From an uncultured Verrucomicrobiae bacterium (GTDB lineage: Bacteria > Verrucomicrobiota > Verrucomicrobiia > Verrucomicrobiales > DEV007): DNA of 6,919 nucleotides. Shown here piece after piece: positions 1 to 6,265 of the stretch. The stretch's first letter is position 1, and every line of letters begins with the position of its first letter. A model generated the notes under the pieces. It was not told the DNA's origin. It saw only the letters and a list, made by a program, of their open reading frames with translations, and did not search any database. The DNA lies in NCBI GenBank assembly GCA_937898895.1, contig CALDKL010000280.1:1-6919 (forward strand), read 5' to 3'. The position numbers were made by a program, and so were the translations under genes.

Positions 1-1197
1 AACGACGAGGCCGATGCGATCAGCCAACTCCGCAAGAGCGGTCTCTACCCGACCCAGGTGGTTCCCGCCGGAAAGGGCGGTGTCTCCAGTGCCGCGAAAA
101 AGCGGGCCAAAAAGGCCCAGGGCAAGGGAACCAAAGTCGGCGGACGGGTCAAGAGCAAGGTGCTCATGATCTTTACCCGTCAGCTCGCCACGCTCGTCGA
201 TGCGGGTCTGCCTCTCCTCCGCGGTCTCTCCGTGCTCGGCAAACAGGAGAAGAACCGGGTCATGGCTGGCACGATCAACCACCTCGCCGACGCCGTTGCG
301 GGCGGCTCGACCTTCTCGGAGAGCCTCGGTCAGCATCCGAAGATTTTCGATAAACTCTACATCAACATGGTCAAGGCCGGCGAACTCGGCGGGGTCCTCG
401 AGCTGGTCCTCATCCGGCTCGCTGAGTATCAGGAAAAAGCCCAGAAGCTGAAGAACCGCATCGTCTCGGCGATGGTCTACCCCATCATCGTCATCGTCAT
501 CGCCGTCGCCATCCTGGTCTTCCTCATGGCGGTGATTGTGCCCCGCTTCGAGAAGATTTTCCAGGAGATGCTCGGCGACAAGCCACTCCCCGCGATCACC
601 CAGGTCGTCATCGGCATCAGCCGCTGGGTGCAGAGCCAGTGGCTCATCGTGCTGATCATCGGTGCCGTTCTCTATGCGAGCTGGAAGGCCTTCAGCATGA
701 CCAAAAACGGTCGAGTCATGATTGACCGGATGAAGCTGCGGATGCCCGTCTTCGGCCCGGTGCAGCTCAAGAGTTCGATCTCGCGTTTCACCCGCACTCT
801 CGGCACTCTCGTGACCAGCGGCGTGCCTATTCTCCAGGCTCTCAACATCACCCGGGACACCTCGGGGAATGTCGTCGTCGCCAATGCCATCGACAAAGTG
901 CACGAGGCGGTGCGCGAGGGTGAATCCGTCGTCGCCCCGCTCGAGGCGAGCAAGATCTTCCCCCCCATGGTGATCTCCATGGTCGACGTCGGCGAGGAAA
1001 CCGGCCAGCTCCCGGATATGCTCCTGAAAATCGCGGATGTCTACGACGATGAAGTGGACAACGCCGTCGATGCGATGACTTCGATGATCGAACCGATCAT
1101 GATCGTTTTCCTCGCGCTCATCGTCGGCACCATCGTCATCGCGCTGTTCATGCCGATGATCTCCATCATCACGGAAATGAACAACCAGGCCGGCTGA
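1..1197 (+). CDS. gspF: Type II secretion system F family protein (GspF/PilC-like), 5' partial
   Basis: Inner-membrane platform protein of a type II secretion or type IV pilus-like machine; in the family it links the cytoplasmic assembly ATPase to pseudopilin assembly. The frame is open to the left edge, and the first visible residues (ISQLRKSGLYPTQV) look like the usual N-terminal region, so the GTG at 58 is not the start. 398 residues are visible and probably only a short N-terminal piece is missing. Two T2SSF repeats are seen, opening with FTRQLATLVDAGLPLL near residue 58 and FTRTLGTLVTSGVPIL near 263. Membrane segments lie at about 158-181, 214-230 and 363-390. The second repeat contains the typical GEETGQLPDML. 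A Lys/Gly-rich linker (about 30-53) precedes the first repeat. A GspG-like gene follows 119 bases downstream, favouring GspF over PilC. The family is certain; the exact system is inferred. Confidence 0.93.
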   Translation, partial: NDEADAISQLRKSGLYPTQVVPAGKGGVSSAAKKRAKKAQGKGTKVGGRVKSKVLMIFTRQLATLVDAGLPLLRGLSVLGKQEKNRVMAGTINHLADAVAGGSTFSESLGQHPKIFDKLYINMVKAGELGGVLELVLIRLAEYQEKAQKLKNRIVSAMVYPIIVIVIAVAILVFLMAVIVPRFEKIFQEMLGDKPLPAITQVVIGISRWVQSQWLIVLIIGAVLYASWKAFSMTKNGRVMIDRMKLRMPVFGPVQLKSSISRFTRTLGTLVTSGVPILQALNITRDTSGNVVVANAIDKVHEAVREGESVVAPLEASKIFPPMVISMVDVGEETGQLPDMLLKIADVYDDEVDNAVDAMTSMIEPIMIVFLALIVGTIVIALFMPMISIITEMNNQAG

Positions 1198-1225
1198 CGG
1201 CCGCAGGTGCAAGACCGGATGGCGA

Positions 1226-1251
1226 GGCGTCCTGGGTTCGACCGGGACGCC
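1226..1251 (+). terminator. Strong GC-rich hairpin after gspF, possible terminator or processing site
   Basis: Bases 1226-1235 pair with 1242-1251 in a ten-pair stem (nine Watson-Crick pairs and one G-U) around the six-base loop GTTCGA. It begins 28 bases after the gspF stop and lies upstream of the gspG promoter-like elements. No T tract follows (the next bases are AGCGATGCAC), so it is not a textbook intrinsic terminator. It could slow polymerase, protect the gspF mRNA 3' end, or separate gspF from gspG transcription. The pairing is seen; the role is inferred. Confidence 0.4.
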
Positions 1252-1275
1252 AGCGATGCACAAAAATCATTTACA

Positions 1276-1291
1276 ATGTATTGACATACAT
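1276..1291. promoter_or_regulatory. 16-bp palindrome overlapping the gspG -35 region, candidate operator
   Basis: ATGTAT (1276-1281) and ATACAT (1286-1291) form a perfect 6-bp inverted repeat around TGAC. The AT-rich patch stands out in GC-rich surroundings and covers the TTGACA at 1281-1286, so a dimeric regulator bound here would block or modulate the promoter. I cannot assign a regulator family. A match of this size could occur by chance, but its position is suggestive. Confidence 0.35.
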
Positions 1292-1310
1292 CGGTGCGTC
1301 CCGATAGACT
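1281..1310 (+). promoter_or_regulatory. Putative sigma70-type promoter for gspG
   Basis: TTGACA at 1281-1286 is a perfect -35 consensus. After 18 bases, TAGACT at 1305-1310 matches TATAAT at four of six positions; GATAGA at 1303-1308 (spacing 16) is a weaker alternative. With the TAGACT choice, transcription would begin close to the ATG at 1317, giving a very short or leaderless mRNA, in keeping with the lack of a Shine-Dalgarno sequence there. The -35 is strong and the -10 is weak. Confidence 0.4.
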
Positions 1311-1316
1311 TCGAGC

Positions 1317-1907
1317 ATGAAACACAAAACTCCCTTCCGCTCCCGGCGTGGCTTCAGCATGGTGGAACTGATGGTCGTGATTGGGATCATCGTGATCCTG
1401 GCCGGGATCCTCATCGGCTCCCTTCCTGGGATTCAGGCGGCGATCAACCGCAACGAGATCAAGGCCTTTCTCGCCGAACTGGAGGACGGACTTTCGAAAT
1501 ACCAACTCGACAACGGGATCTACCCCCTCAACGAACCTTCTGGAGCGGGACTGGACGACAAAGCCGGGGTGCAAGGTGCCGGAGTGCTCTACAAACACCT
1601 TTCGGGCGATTTCGATCTCAACGGAGAGGTCGATTTCGAGAAGAACGAAAAAATCTACGTTCAGAAACTTGATTACCATTCCAATCGCGAAGCGCGCAAG
1701 CCCCGGTCCACCAACGCGGGAGGAGAGTACCTGGTAATCGACGCCTTTGGCGACCCGGTCCGTTATTTGGCCCAGCCGCCCAATCTTCCCCGCGGCAAGG
1801 AGAGATTGACGCGATCTCCTTCGTACGACATCTGGTCCATCGCCGGAGCCGATCCCAACGAGGCGGATCTCGAAAACAAGATTATCGCGAACTGGCAGGG
1901 ACTCTGA
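1317..1907 (+). CDS. gspG: GspG-like major pseudopilin with prepilin N-terminal cleavage motif
   Basis: Subunit of the periplasmic pseudopilus that drives type II secretion; matured and N-methylated by a prepilin peptidase. 196 residues. The class III leader is basic (three Lys and three Arg in residues 2-11) and ends in RRG/FSMVEL, with predicted cleavage after Gly12 and the conserved Glu at +5 (Glu17), followed by a hydrophobic helix to about residue 38. GspG features continue: LDNGIYP (64-70), DAFGDP (142-147, for the family's DPWGNP-type motif) and YDIWSIAGADP plus ADLENKI (170-189, the C-terminal calcium-site region). Between them lies an insertion of roughly 60 residues with a DFDLNGEVD stretch at 98-106, making it longer than the typical GspG of about 140-150. 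The ATG is chosen because it gives a standard short leader; no clear Shine-Dalgarno precedes it. It lies just downstream of gspF on the same strand. Other pseudopilin or pilin roles remain possible. Confidence 0.88.
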   Translation: MKHKTPFRSRRGFSMVELMVVIGIIVILAGILIGSLPGIQAAINRNEIKAFLAELEDGLSKYQLDNGIYPLNEPSGAGLDDKAGVQGAGVLYKHLSGDFDLNGEVDFEKNEKIYVQKLDYHSNREARKPRSTNAGGEYLVIDAFGDPVRYLAQPPNLPRGKERLTRSPSYDIWSIAGADPNEADLENKIIANWQGL

Positions 1908-1920
1908 GGGCCACCCCTCG
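1905..1920. terminator. Short hairpin between the convergent gspG and phosphatase genes
   Basis: GAGGG (1906-1910) pairs with CCCTC (1915-1919) over a four-base loop; T1905-G1920 could add a G-U pair. It overlaps the gspG stop codon and precedes a run of seven C (1924-1930). It could form on either transcript, but no T tract follows on either strand, so the evidence for termination is weak. The 33-base convergent gap must contain or adjoin whatever ends the two transcripts. Confidence 0.2.
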
Positions 1921-1940
1921 GCGCCCCCCCTTCCTGAATT

Positions 1941-3956
1941 TTACGGCTCCGTCAGCAACCAGGGATCGAGGCTGAGATCACTGCTGTCGAGACTGGTGTT
2001 GTGCCCTTCCAGAGCGATCACGTTGCGACCGTGACGGAAGACCTCTGCAAATTCACCCAAGGGGAAAAACTCGGATGAGCCTGCGCTGTGGCTGTCAACA
2101 TCGGTCTCGCCATCGTCCTCCCGCGTGACGTTTTGGGTGAAAAGCTGCCTGCCGTTCACATAGAGGACAAATCCGTCGTCGTAATCGATGGCGAGCCCGA
2201 TTTTCGAAAGATCAGTGCCCTCGGGAATGGTGAACTCGCGGCGGATGTAGATCGTGGTATAGCGATTCTCCATGTCGGAGATGACCGTGCGGTCGTCATC
2301 GTCGTCAAAGCCGAAGCCTGATTCACCGCGTTTCCAGGGTTCTTCCTCCCCGGCAGGATCCAATCCGACATCGGTCCAGGCCGTCGTTTCCGGTTCGGCC
2401 CCGCCCGCGAGATAGTCCCACTCGGCATGGCGGGGGAGCAGAGGACTCGCCGCTTCCGGAATCGGCCGAGGGATACGGGTCGTGACGGGAGGACCACCGG
2501 GCGAACCTTCCACCCCCTCTCCGGTGCGCTGGGGGGTCGTCTCGTCAGGCTGCCAGGGGTTCGCGACGGGGGCATGGCGAACTTGCCCGCCTTTCACGAT
2601 GACGAAGTGATCGCGTTCGGCTCCCCGCAGATCGAGCATGTAGGCGGTGAGGGTGTCCCCGTCGATCTCGACGACGGTGGAACCGTGGTCCATGACGATG
2701 CTGCGCATGAGCGGATGGATCCCGATGTTTTTCCGTCCGAGGGCACCTCCGTGGCCTGTGGTGATCGAGACGGTGCCGTTGGCGGGAACAAGTCCGGATC
2801 CTTTCCGGTAGGGCTTTCCTCCGTTTCGCGGATCGCCGGTGCCGTCATCAAAGATGACACCCGACGCAGTCGTGGGGGTGGCGTAGGCACCGTGAATCAG
2901 CATGGAGCGCTCGTAGATGTGCGAGTGACCCGCAAGGACGAGATCGACCCCGTGTCGTTCGAGGATGGGCATGATGTGTTCTCGCATCTCGACGAGGGGC
3001 TTTTCCGTGTCGCTGTTGTGAGTGCCCTTGCTGTAGGGAGGGTGATGCCAGAAGGCAATGAGCCAGCGGGTCTGGCCCAGTGCCTCGGTCTGCTTCAGAT
3101 CCGCTTCGAGCCAGCGAGCCATCGCCCCCTCGGGAGATCGATCCAGGTCGTGCGAGTTGAGAGCGATGAAATGGATGTCGCCGTGATCGAAGGAGTAGAA
3201 AGACTCCGAGCCCGAGGCCAGGCCACCCGCCTCGCCCCTGACGGGACAGACATAGGCATCGAAAAAGGGGCCGACACCGCGTTTTCCGTCCGAGTTGGAT
3301 CCTTCGTGATTGCCCATTGCAGCCCAGCAGACGAGGTGGGAAAGGGTCGTTTCGTACGGGAGGAAGAAGTTTTTCTGAAACTGTTCGTCGGTGCCCTTGC
3401 TGTAGGCCATGTCGCCGACATGAAGATAGAGATCGATCGGCTTTCCGGTGGATGCGGTGTGTCGGATCATGGCTTCGTGGACGAGTGCCTGATGAAGGGC
3501 GCCGGTGCCCGAATCGCCCACCACCCAGATGCGTGTCGGCTTGGCCGTACCTGGTTTCGGTGAAGTGCGAAAGGTCAGAGTGAGATCGTCGGGCAGCTCG
3601 AGCCGGGCGTCTCCATCGTAAATCGCATAGGAGTAGAGAGTATCGGGCGCGAGACCGGAGAGGGTTGCCTCGTACTGCACGGTGCCCTCCGGCGCGGCGG
3701 AGAGAGGCGCCTCGGAGCTTTCGCTGGTGCGACTACGAATCGAGCCTCCCCGGCATACCAGCTCGGCCCCGTCCGGGAGCGTACCGAATCGGACCTGGGG
3801 ATCGGAGATCGGGGCACTGCCGCGCCACACGATGGTGATGCTTTCGGGAGTCGCCTGTTGCAGGTAAGGGCCTCGGGAAACGACGGGCGCACTCTCGGCG
3901 ACCATTGGCCGGAACAGAAGGGGGACGAAGGCAAGAACGGAAAGGGGGAATCTCAT
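1941..3956 (-). CDS. Secreted purple acid phosphatase-like metallophosphoesterase with extra C-terminal domain
   Basis: Predicted exported phosphomonoesterase with a two-metal site; substrate unknown. Numbering from the ATG at 3956 (671 residues): signal peptide about 1-21 (MRFPLSVLAFVPLL core), PAP N-terminal Fn3-like domain about 25-133 (RGPYLQQATPESITIVW), metallophosphatase core about 140-353, PAP C-terminal part to about 458, Pro/Gly-rich linker about 459-508, then a separate domain about 509-671. All seven expected metal ligands are visible: Asp148 (GDSG), Asp182 and Tyr185 (GDMAY), Asn216 (GNHE), His304 (WHHPPY), His344 and His346 (GHSHIYER). The last domain (GFGFDDDDD, DYDDGFVLYVNG, GRNVIALEGHN) resembles beta-sandwich modules I recall from planctomycete and verrucomicrobial secreted proteins. 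The frame stays open to a GTG at 4052, but that would put 32 non-signal-like residues before the signal peptide and run into a tandem repeat, so 3956 is preferred. It converges with gspG. Confidence 0.9.
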   Translation of the reverse strand: MRFPLSVLAFVPLLFRPMVAESAPVVSRGPYLQQATPESITIVWRGSAPISDPQVRFGTLPDGAELVCRGGSIRSRTSESSEAPLSAAPEGTVQYEATLSGLAPDTLYSYAIYDGDARLELPDDLTLTFRTSPKPGTAKPTRIWVVGDSGTGALHQALVHEAMIRHTASTGKPIDLYLHVGDMAYSKGTDEQFQKNFFLPYETTLSHLVCWAAMGNHEGSNSDGKRGVGPFFDAYVCPVRGEAGGLASGSESFYSFDHGDIHFIALNSHDLDRSPEGAMARWLEADLKQTEALGQTRWLIAFWHHPPYSKGTHNSDTEKPLVEMREHIMPILERHGVDLVLAGHSHIYERSMLIHGAYATPTTASGVIFDDGTGDPRNGGKPYRKGSGLVPANGTVSITTGHGGALGRKNIGIHPLMRSIVMDHGSTVVEIDGDTLTAYMLDLRGAERDHFVIVKGGQVRHAPVANPWQPDETTPQRTGEGVEGSPGGPPVTTRIPRPIPEAASPLLPRHAEWDYLAGGAEPETTAWTDVGLDPAGEEEPWKRGESGFGFDDDDDRTVISDMENRYTTIYIRREFTIPEGTDLSKIGLAIDYDDGFVLYVNGRQLFTQNVTREDDGETDVDSHSAGSSEFFPLGEFAEVFRHGRNVIALEGHNTSLDSSDLSLDPWLLTEP

Positions 3957-3982
3957 CGCGAAGCAGCCGATCACGGCTCCCG

Positions 3983-4012
3983 ATGGTATCTGCAACGGAA
4001 AGGGGCGGTCAA
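3983..4012 (-). promoter_or_regulatory. Weak putative promoter for the phosphatase gene
   Basis: Read on the minus strand, TTGACC (4012-4007) and TACCAT (3988-3983) are 18 bases apart and match the sigma70 boxes at five and four of six positions. The start would fall near 3976, about 20 bases upstream of the ATG at 3956, which fits that start better than the GTG at 4052. A 5-bp inverted repeat, AGCCG/CGGCT (3965-3978), lies in the short leader just before the ATG, and no Shine-Dalgarno is evident. Suggestive only. Confidence 0.3.
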
Positions 4013-4033
4013 TTGCGAAATCGGCAGTCCACG

Positions 4034-4060
4034 CGAAGTGCGCGAAGCACACGAAGCACC
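4034..4060. repeat. 9-bp tandem repeat, three copies (CGAAGNNCN)
   Basis: CGAAGTGCG (4034-4042), CGAAGCACA (4043-4051) and CGAAGCACC (4052-4060) sit head to tail in the gap between the small ORF and the phosphatase gene. All share CGAAG and differ mainly in the last four bases. From memory, similar 9-bp CGAAG-type intergenic repeats recur in several bacterial phyla including Verrucomicrobiota and Planctomycetota; I cannot check genome copy number here. The block abuts and partly covers the rejected upstream GTG start of the phosphatase. Confidence 0.65.
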
Positions 4061-4064
4061 CGCA

Positions 4065-4220
4065 TCATCCCTTCACGAGAAAACGGAAGGCGGCGGCTCC
4101 CGTAAGGAGGAAAACGATCGCGATGGAAAGTCCGAGAAAGATGGCCATGGCGAAAAGAAGTAACACAAAATCGGATTTTGCCAAATCAGAAGCACTCTCA
4201 AACAGCGATTCGCAACCCAT
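4065..4220 (-). CDS. Possible small single-span membrane protein downstream of ccsA
   Basis: A 51-residue frame starts with ATG 8 bases after the ccsA stop and ends in TGA, so it could be the last gene of the resB-ccsA operon. Residues 1-16 are polar (MGCESLFESASDLAKS), about 18-41 form one strong hydrophobic helix, and the C-terminus is short and basic (FRFLVKG), suggesting N-out/C-in by the positive-inside rule. I do not recognise the family. Its role is unknown; an accessory role in haem handling or respiratory complex assembly is only a guess from position. No good Shine-Dalgarno is seen (CCACCGG precedes the ATG). An internal Met25 would give only 27 residues. The first half is less GC-rich than the neighbours and uses the rare codon TTA, so it may be a chance frame. 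Confidence 0.42.
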   Translation of the reverse strand: MGCESLFESASDLAKSDFVLLLFAMAIFLGLSIAIVFLLTGAAAFRFLVKG

Positions 4221-4228
4221 CCGGTGGA

Positions 4229-6265
4229 TCAGGTCGCCGCAGCCGCCTCCGCGACCTTGCCGCCGCGCCGCGTCGGCCGGTCCGCCCGATCTTTGAACCA
4301 AAGGACAACGCCCATGACCATGAAGACACCAAGGACCGCCCAGGAGAGGAAGAGCGCCCGCCAGACCCCTTCAGTGAATCCATAGCTGTGGAGCCCGACG
4401 CCGAGATTGTTCACTCCCCACCAACTGAAGGTCGTGACGATGGCGAGGACGAGGCTGTTGATGTGAATCCCGATCTCGCGGATCCATCCGGCCATGCGCC
4501 CGTGGAGGATCACGAGTGTCCAGAGACAGATCATGAGGGCACCGTTTTCCTTGGGATCCCAGCCCCAGAAGCGGCCCCAACTGTAGTTCGCCCATATCCC
4601 CCCGAGCACCGTGCCCACGAGGGAGAAAAACAGGCAGAAGCAGATGACTCCGTAATTCATTCGGGTGAGGATGCGGTTGAACTCGGGAGTATCGCGTTTC
4701 GACAGCATCGCGACAAAGCGGGTCACCAGATAAATGACACCGAGAAGTGCGGCGACCATGCCCGCCGCATATCCGATGTTGATGACCGTGACATGGGTGG
4801 CGAGCCAGAAATTCGTATTCAACACGGCCTGCAGTTGTTCGATCGTGTCGCTCGCCTCCTTCGCCTCGTACTTCATCGAGAGGAACATGCCAAGGACACC
4901 CGAGACGACGGCGACGAGGGCTCCGATGCCGATGCGGGTGAAGAGTTCGATCAGCAGCCCGAGGAGCACGGCCGTGCCGGTGATGAAGAGCGTCGTGTCG
5001 TAGAGGTTTGTGATCGGCGGCCGTTCCCGGATGATGCAGCGAAGGGTGATGCCGTATGCGTCGAGGACCAGCCCCAAACAGGCCGCCAGACAGGAGAGCA
5101 GCAGCAGGAAGCGCCCTGCCCTGCTGCCCGGAGCGAGCCAACTGAAAGCGAGGAAGAGAAACGCGAGAACGAAGGAATAGAGCGAATTCATAAACCACTT
5201 CCCGCGATAGAGACTGATCTCGGTTTGCGAGTGGGTGCCCTCACCACGGGCTTCGGCGATCTTGTGCTGGGCATCGGAGTAGGTCTTGAGAGCGGCGAGG
5301 AAGGTCGCTTCTCCCTCGCCCTGGGCGTTGACGAGTCCCCGGATTTCGGCGAGCTGGTCGCGCACACTGGGGCGCTGCGCTTTGGATTCCAGCCCGGCGA
5401 TGAGCAGGTCGCCGACGGAGGACCACACCTCGTCGGCAGAATCCTGCGGCGGGAAGAGATTGAGCCCTCGCCCGGAGCTGGCGTGGAAGAAAAAGAGGCG
5501 CAGCGCAGCGGAGAACATCCGTTCATCCTCGGTCCCGCCCGGCTGGGTGCGGATCGCCTGAATGAGATGGTCGAGGGTCATCTCCGGCATCTTGTCGAGC
5601 ATCTCGACGATATCGAGGCGTTTGGAAAGCTCGACGAGCTCGGGAGGGAGGATGTTGCCGTTGACGAGGAGACCGTTCTTTCGAGCGAAGCCGAACTGGC
5701 CCACCAGATACTCGAAGGAACTGATGTTCTGTCCCAATTCGAGGATCGTGCCTTCAATGGGATCGAGGGCGTATTGCGGATTCTTTTCACTGTCCTCGTA
5801 CTGCTTCTTTTTCTCGGCATACTGGGCACTGAGTTCGGCGAGCTTGGAGCGACCCGGGAGAAGCTCGTTGTAGGAATAGCGGTCGCGTTTCTCCTTCGGC
5901 GAGACCCCGATCTGCACGACTGTCTCGGAGTTGTTGACGATAAAAACGGGGAGGTCTTTCGCGACCTCGCCCCGGAAGAGCACATCGAGCATCCACGCCG
6001 CATAGTGGAGGCGGTGGTTCACCCCGTCCTGGGTGCGGAAGGAGACACTCGACTTGCCGAGGAACTGGAGCAGAGTGAAACGCGCCACGGTATAGAGTGG
6101 CTTCACCCGGCCATCCTGCTGCACGAGGAGATTTTCGAAGGCATGCACCGTGTCGTCCTGCCAGGGGACGTAGGTCTGCAGGGCACTCTGCGGGGCATCG
6201 CGTGCGACGAGCGAGAAAGGGAGAGAGGAAAGGAACAGGAGGGCGAGGAGAGAGGGGATCTTCAT
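4229..6265 (-). CDS. ccsA: CcsA/ResC-like cytochrome c biogenesis protein with large N-terminal ectodomain
   Basis: Haem-handling half of the system II cytochrome c synthase; with ResB it moves haem across the membrane and joins it to apocytochrome CXXCH motifs. Numbering from the ATG at 6265 (678 residues): N-terminal signal peptide or anchor about 1-20, extracytoplasmic region about 21-355 with DGRVKPLYTVARF (51-63) and a charged, possibly coiled-coil stretch (about 138-160), then a multi-span CcsA domain from about 357. CcsA hallmarks: NLYDTTLF (420-427), the WWD haem motif WGRFWGWDPKE (563-573), and candidate haem-ligand histidines His491, His588 and His626 (GLHSYGF). An in-frame ATG at 6382 would add 39 basic, non-signal residues inside resB; the start at 6265 gives a clean hydrophobic N-terminus and an ATGA overlap with resB, so it is preferred. 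The C-terminus ends in a Lys/Arg and Ala-rich cytoplasmic tail. Confidence 0.93.
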   Translation of the reverse strand: MKIPSLLALLFLSSLPFSLVARDAPQSALQTYVPWQDDTVHAFENLLVQQDGRVKPLYTVARFTLLQFLGKSSVSFRTQDGVNHRLHYAAWMLDVLFRGEVAKDLPVFIVNNSETVVQIGVSPKEKRDRYSYNELLPGRSKLAELSAQYAEKKKQYEDSEKNPQYALDPIEGTILELGQNISSFEYLVGQFGFARKNGLLVNGNILPPELVELSKRLDIVEMLDKMPEMTLDHLIQAIRTQPGGTEDERMFSAALRLFFFHASSGRGLNLFPPQDSADEVWSSVGDLLIAGLESKAQRPSVRDQLAEIRGLVNAQGEGEATFLAALKTYSDAQHKIAEARGEGTHSQTEISLYRGKWFMNSLYSFVLAFLFLAFSWLAPGSRAGRFLLLLSCLAACLGLVLDAYGITLRCIIRERPPITNLYDTTLFITGTAVLLGLLIELFTRIGIGALVAVVSGVLGMFLSMKYEAKEASDTIEQLQAVLNTNFWLATHVTVINIGYAAGMVAALLGVIYLVTRFVAMLSKRDTPEFNRILTRMNYGVICFCLFFSLVGTVLGGIWANYSWGRFWGWDPKENGALMICLWTLVILHGRMAGWIREIGIHINSLVLAIVTTFSWWGVNNLGVGLHSYGFTEGVWRALFLSWAVLGVFMVMGVVLWFKDRADRPTRRGGKVAEAAAAT
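6262..6265 (-). promoter_or_regulatory. ATGA stop/start overlap coupling resB to ccsA
   Basis: The ccsA ATG (6265-6263) and the resB TGA (6264-6262) share bases. No purine-rich ribosome site precedes the ATG (the upstream bases read CAGGCCACCTC), so ccsA is probably translated by ribosomes finishing resB. This decides the ccsA start and implies matched output of the two subunits. Confidence 0.7.

Noticed and set aside
1231..1252. tRNA-like 3' end: GGTTCGACC resembling a T arm followed by a CCA-like end
   Set aside because: The loop has six bases instead of seven, and no acceptor 5' strand, D arm or anticodon arm can be placed upstream. It is better explained as a simple hairpin.
1041..1679. 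A 212-codon minus-strand frame spanning the gspF end and the start of gspG
   Set aside because: It crosses two well-supported genes and the intergenic hairpin and promoter, and shows no domain or sensible start context.
2290..2306. GTC/ATC trinucleotide run as a microsatellite
   Set aside because: It encodes the five-Asp stretch in the phosphatase C-terminal domain, an acidic segment consistent with the GFGFxDxDD-type pattern of that module; no sign of a free repeat.
2427..3563. A 378-codon plus-strand frame antisense to the phosphatase gene
   Set aside because: Also in register with the sense codons, so it reflects lack of TTA/CTA/TCA. The sense strand carries the full set of phosphatase metal ligands.
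3957..4052. N-terminal extension of the phosphatase to a GTG at 4052
   Set aside because: It would place 32 residues before an obvious signal peptide, lie across a tandem repeat, and start upstream of the putative promoter's transcription start.
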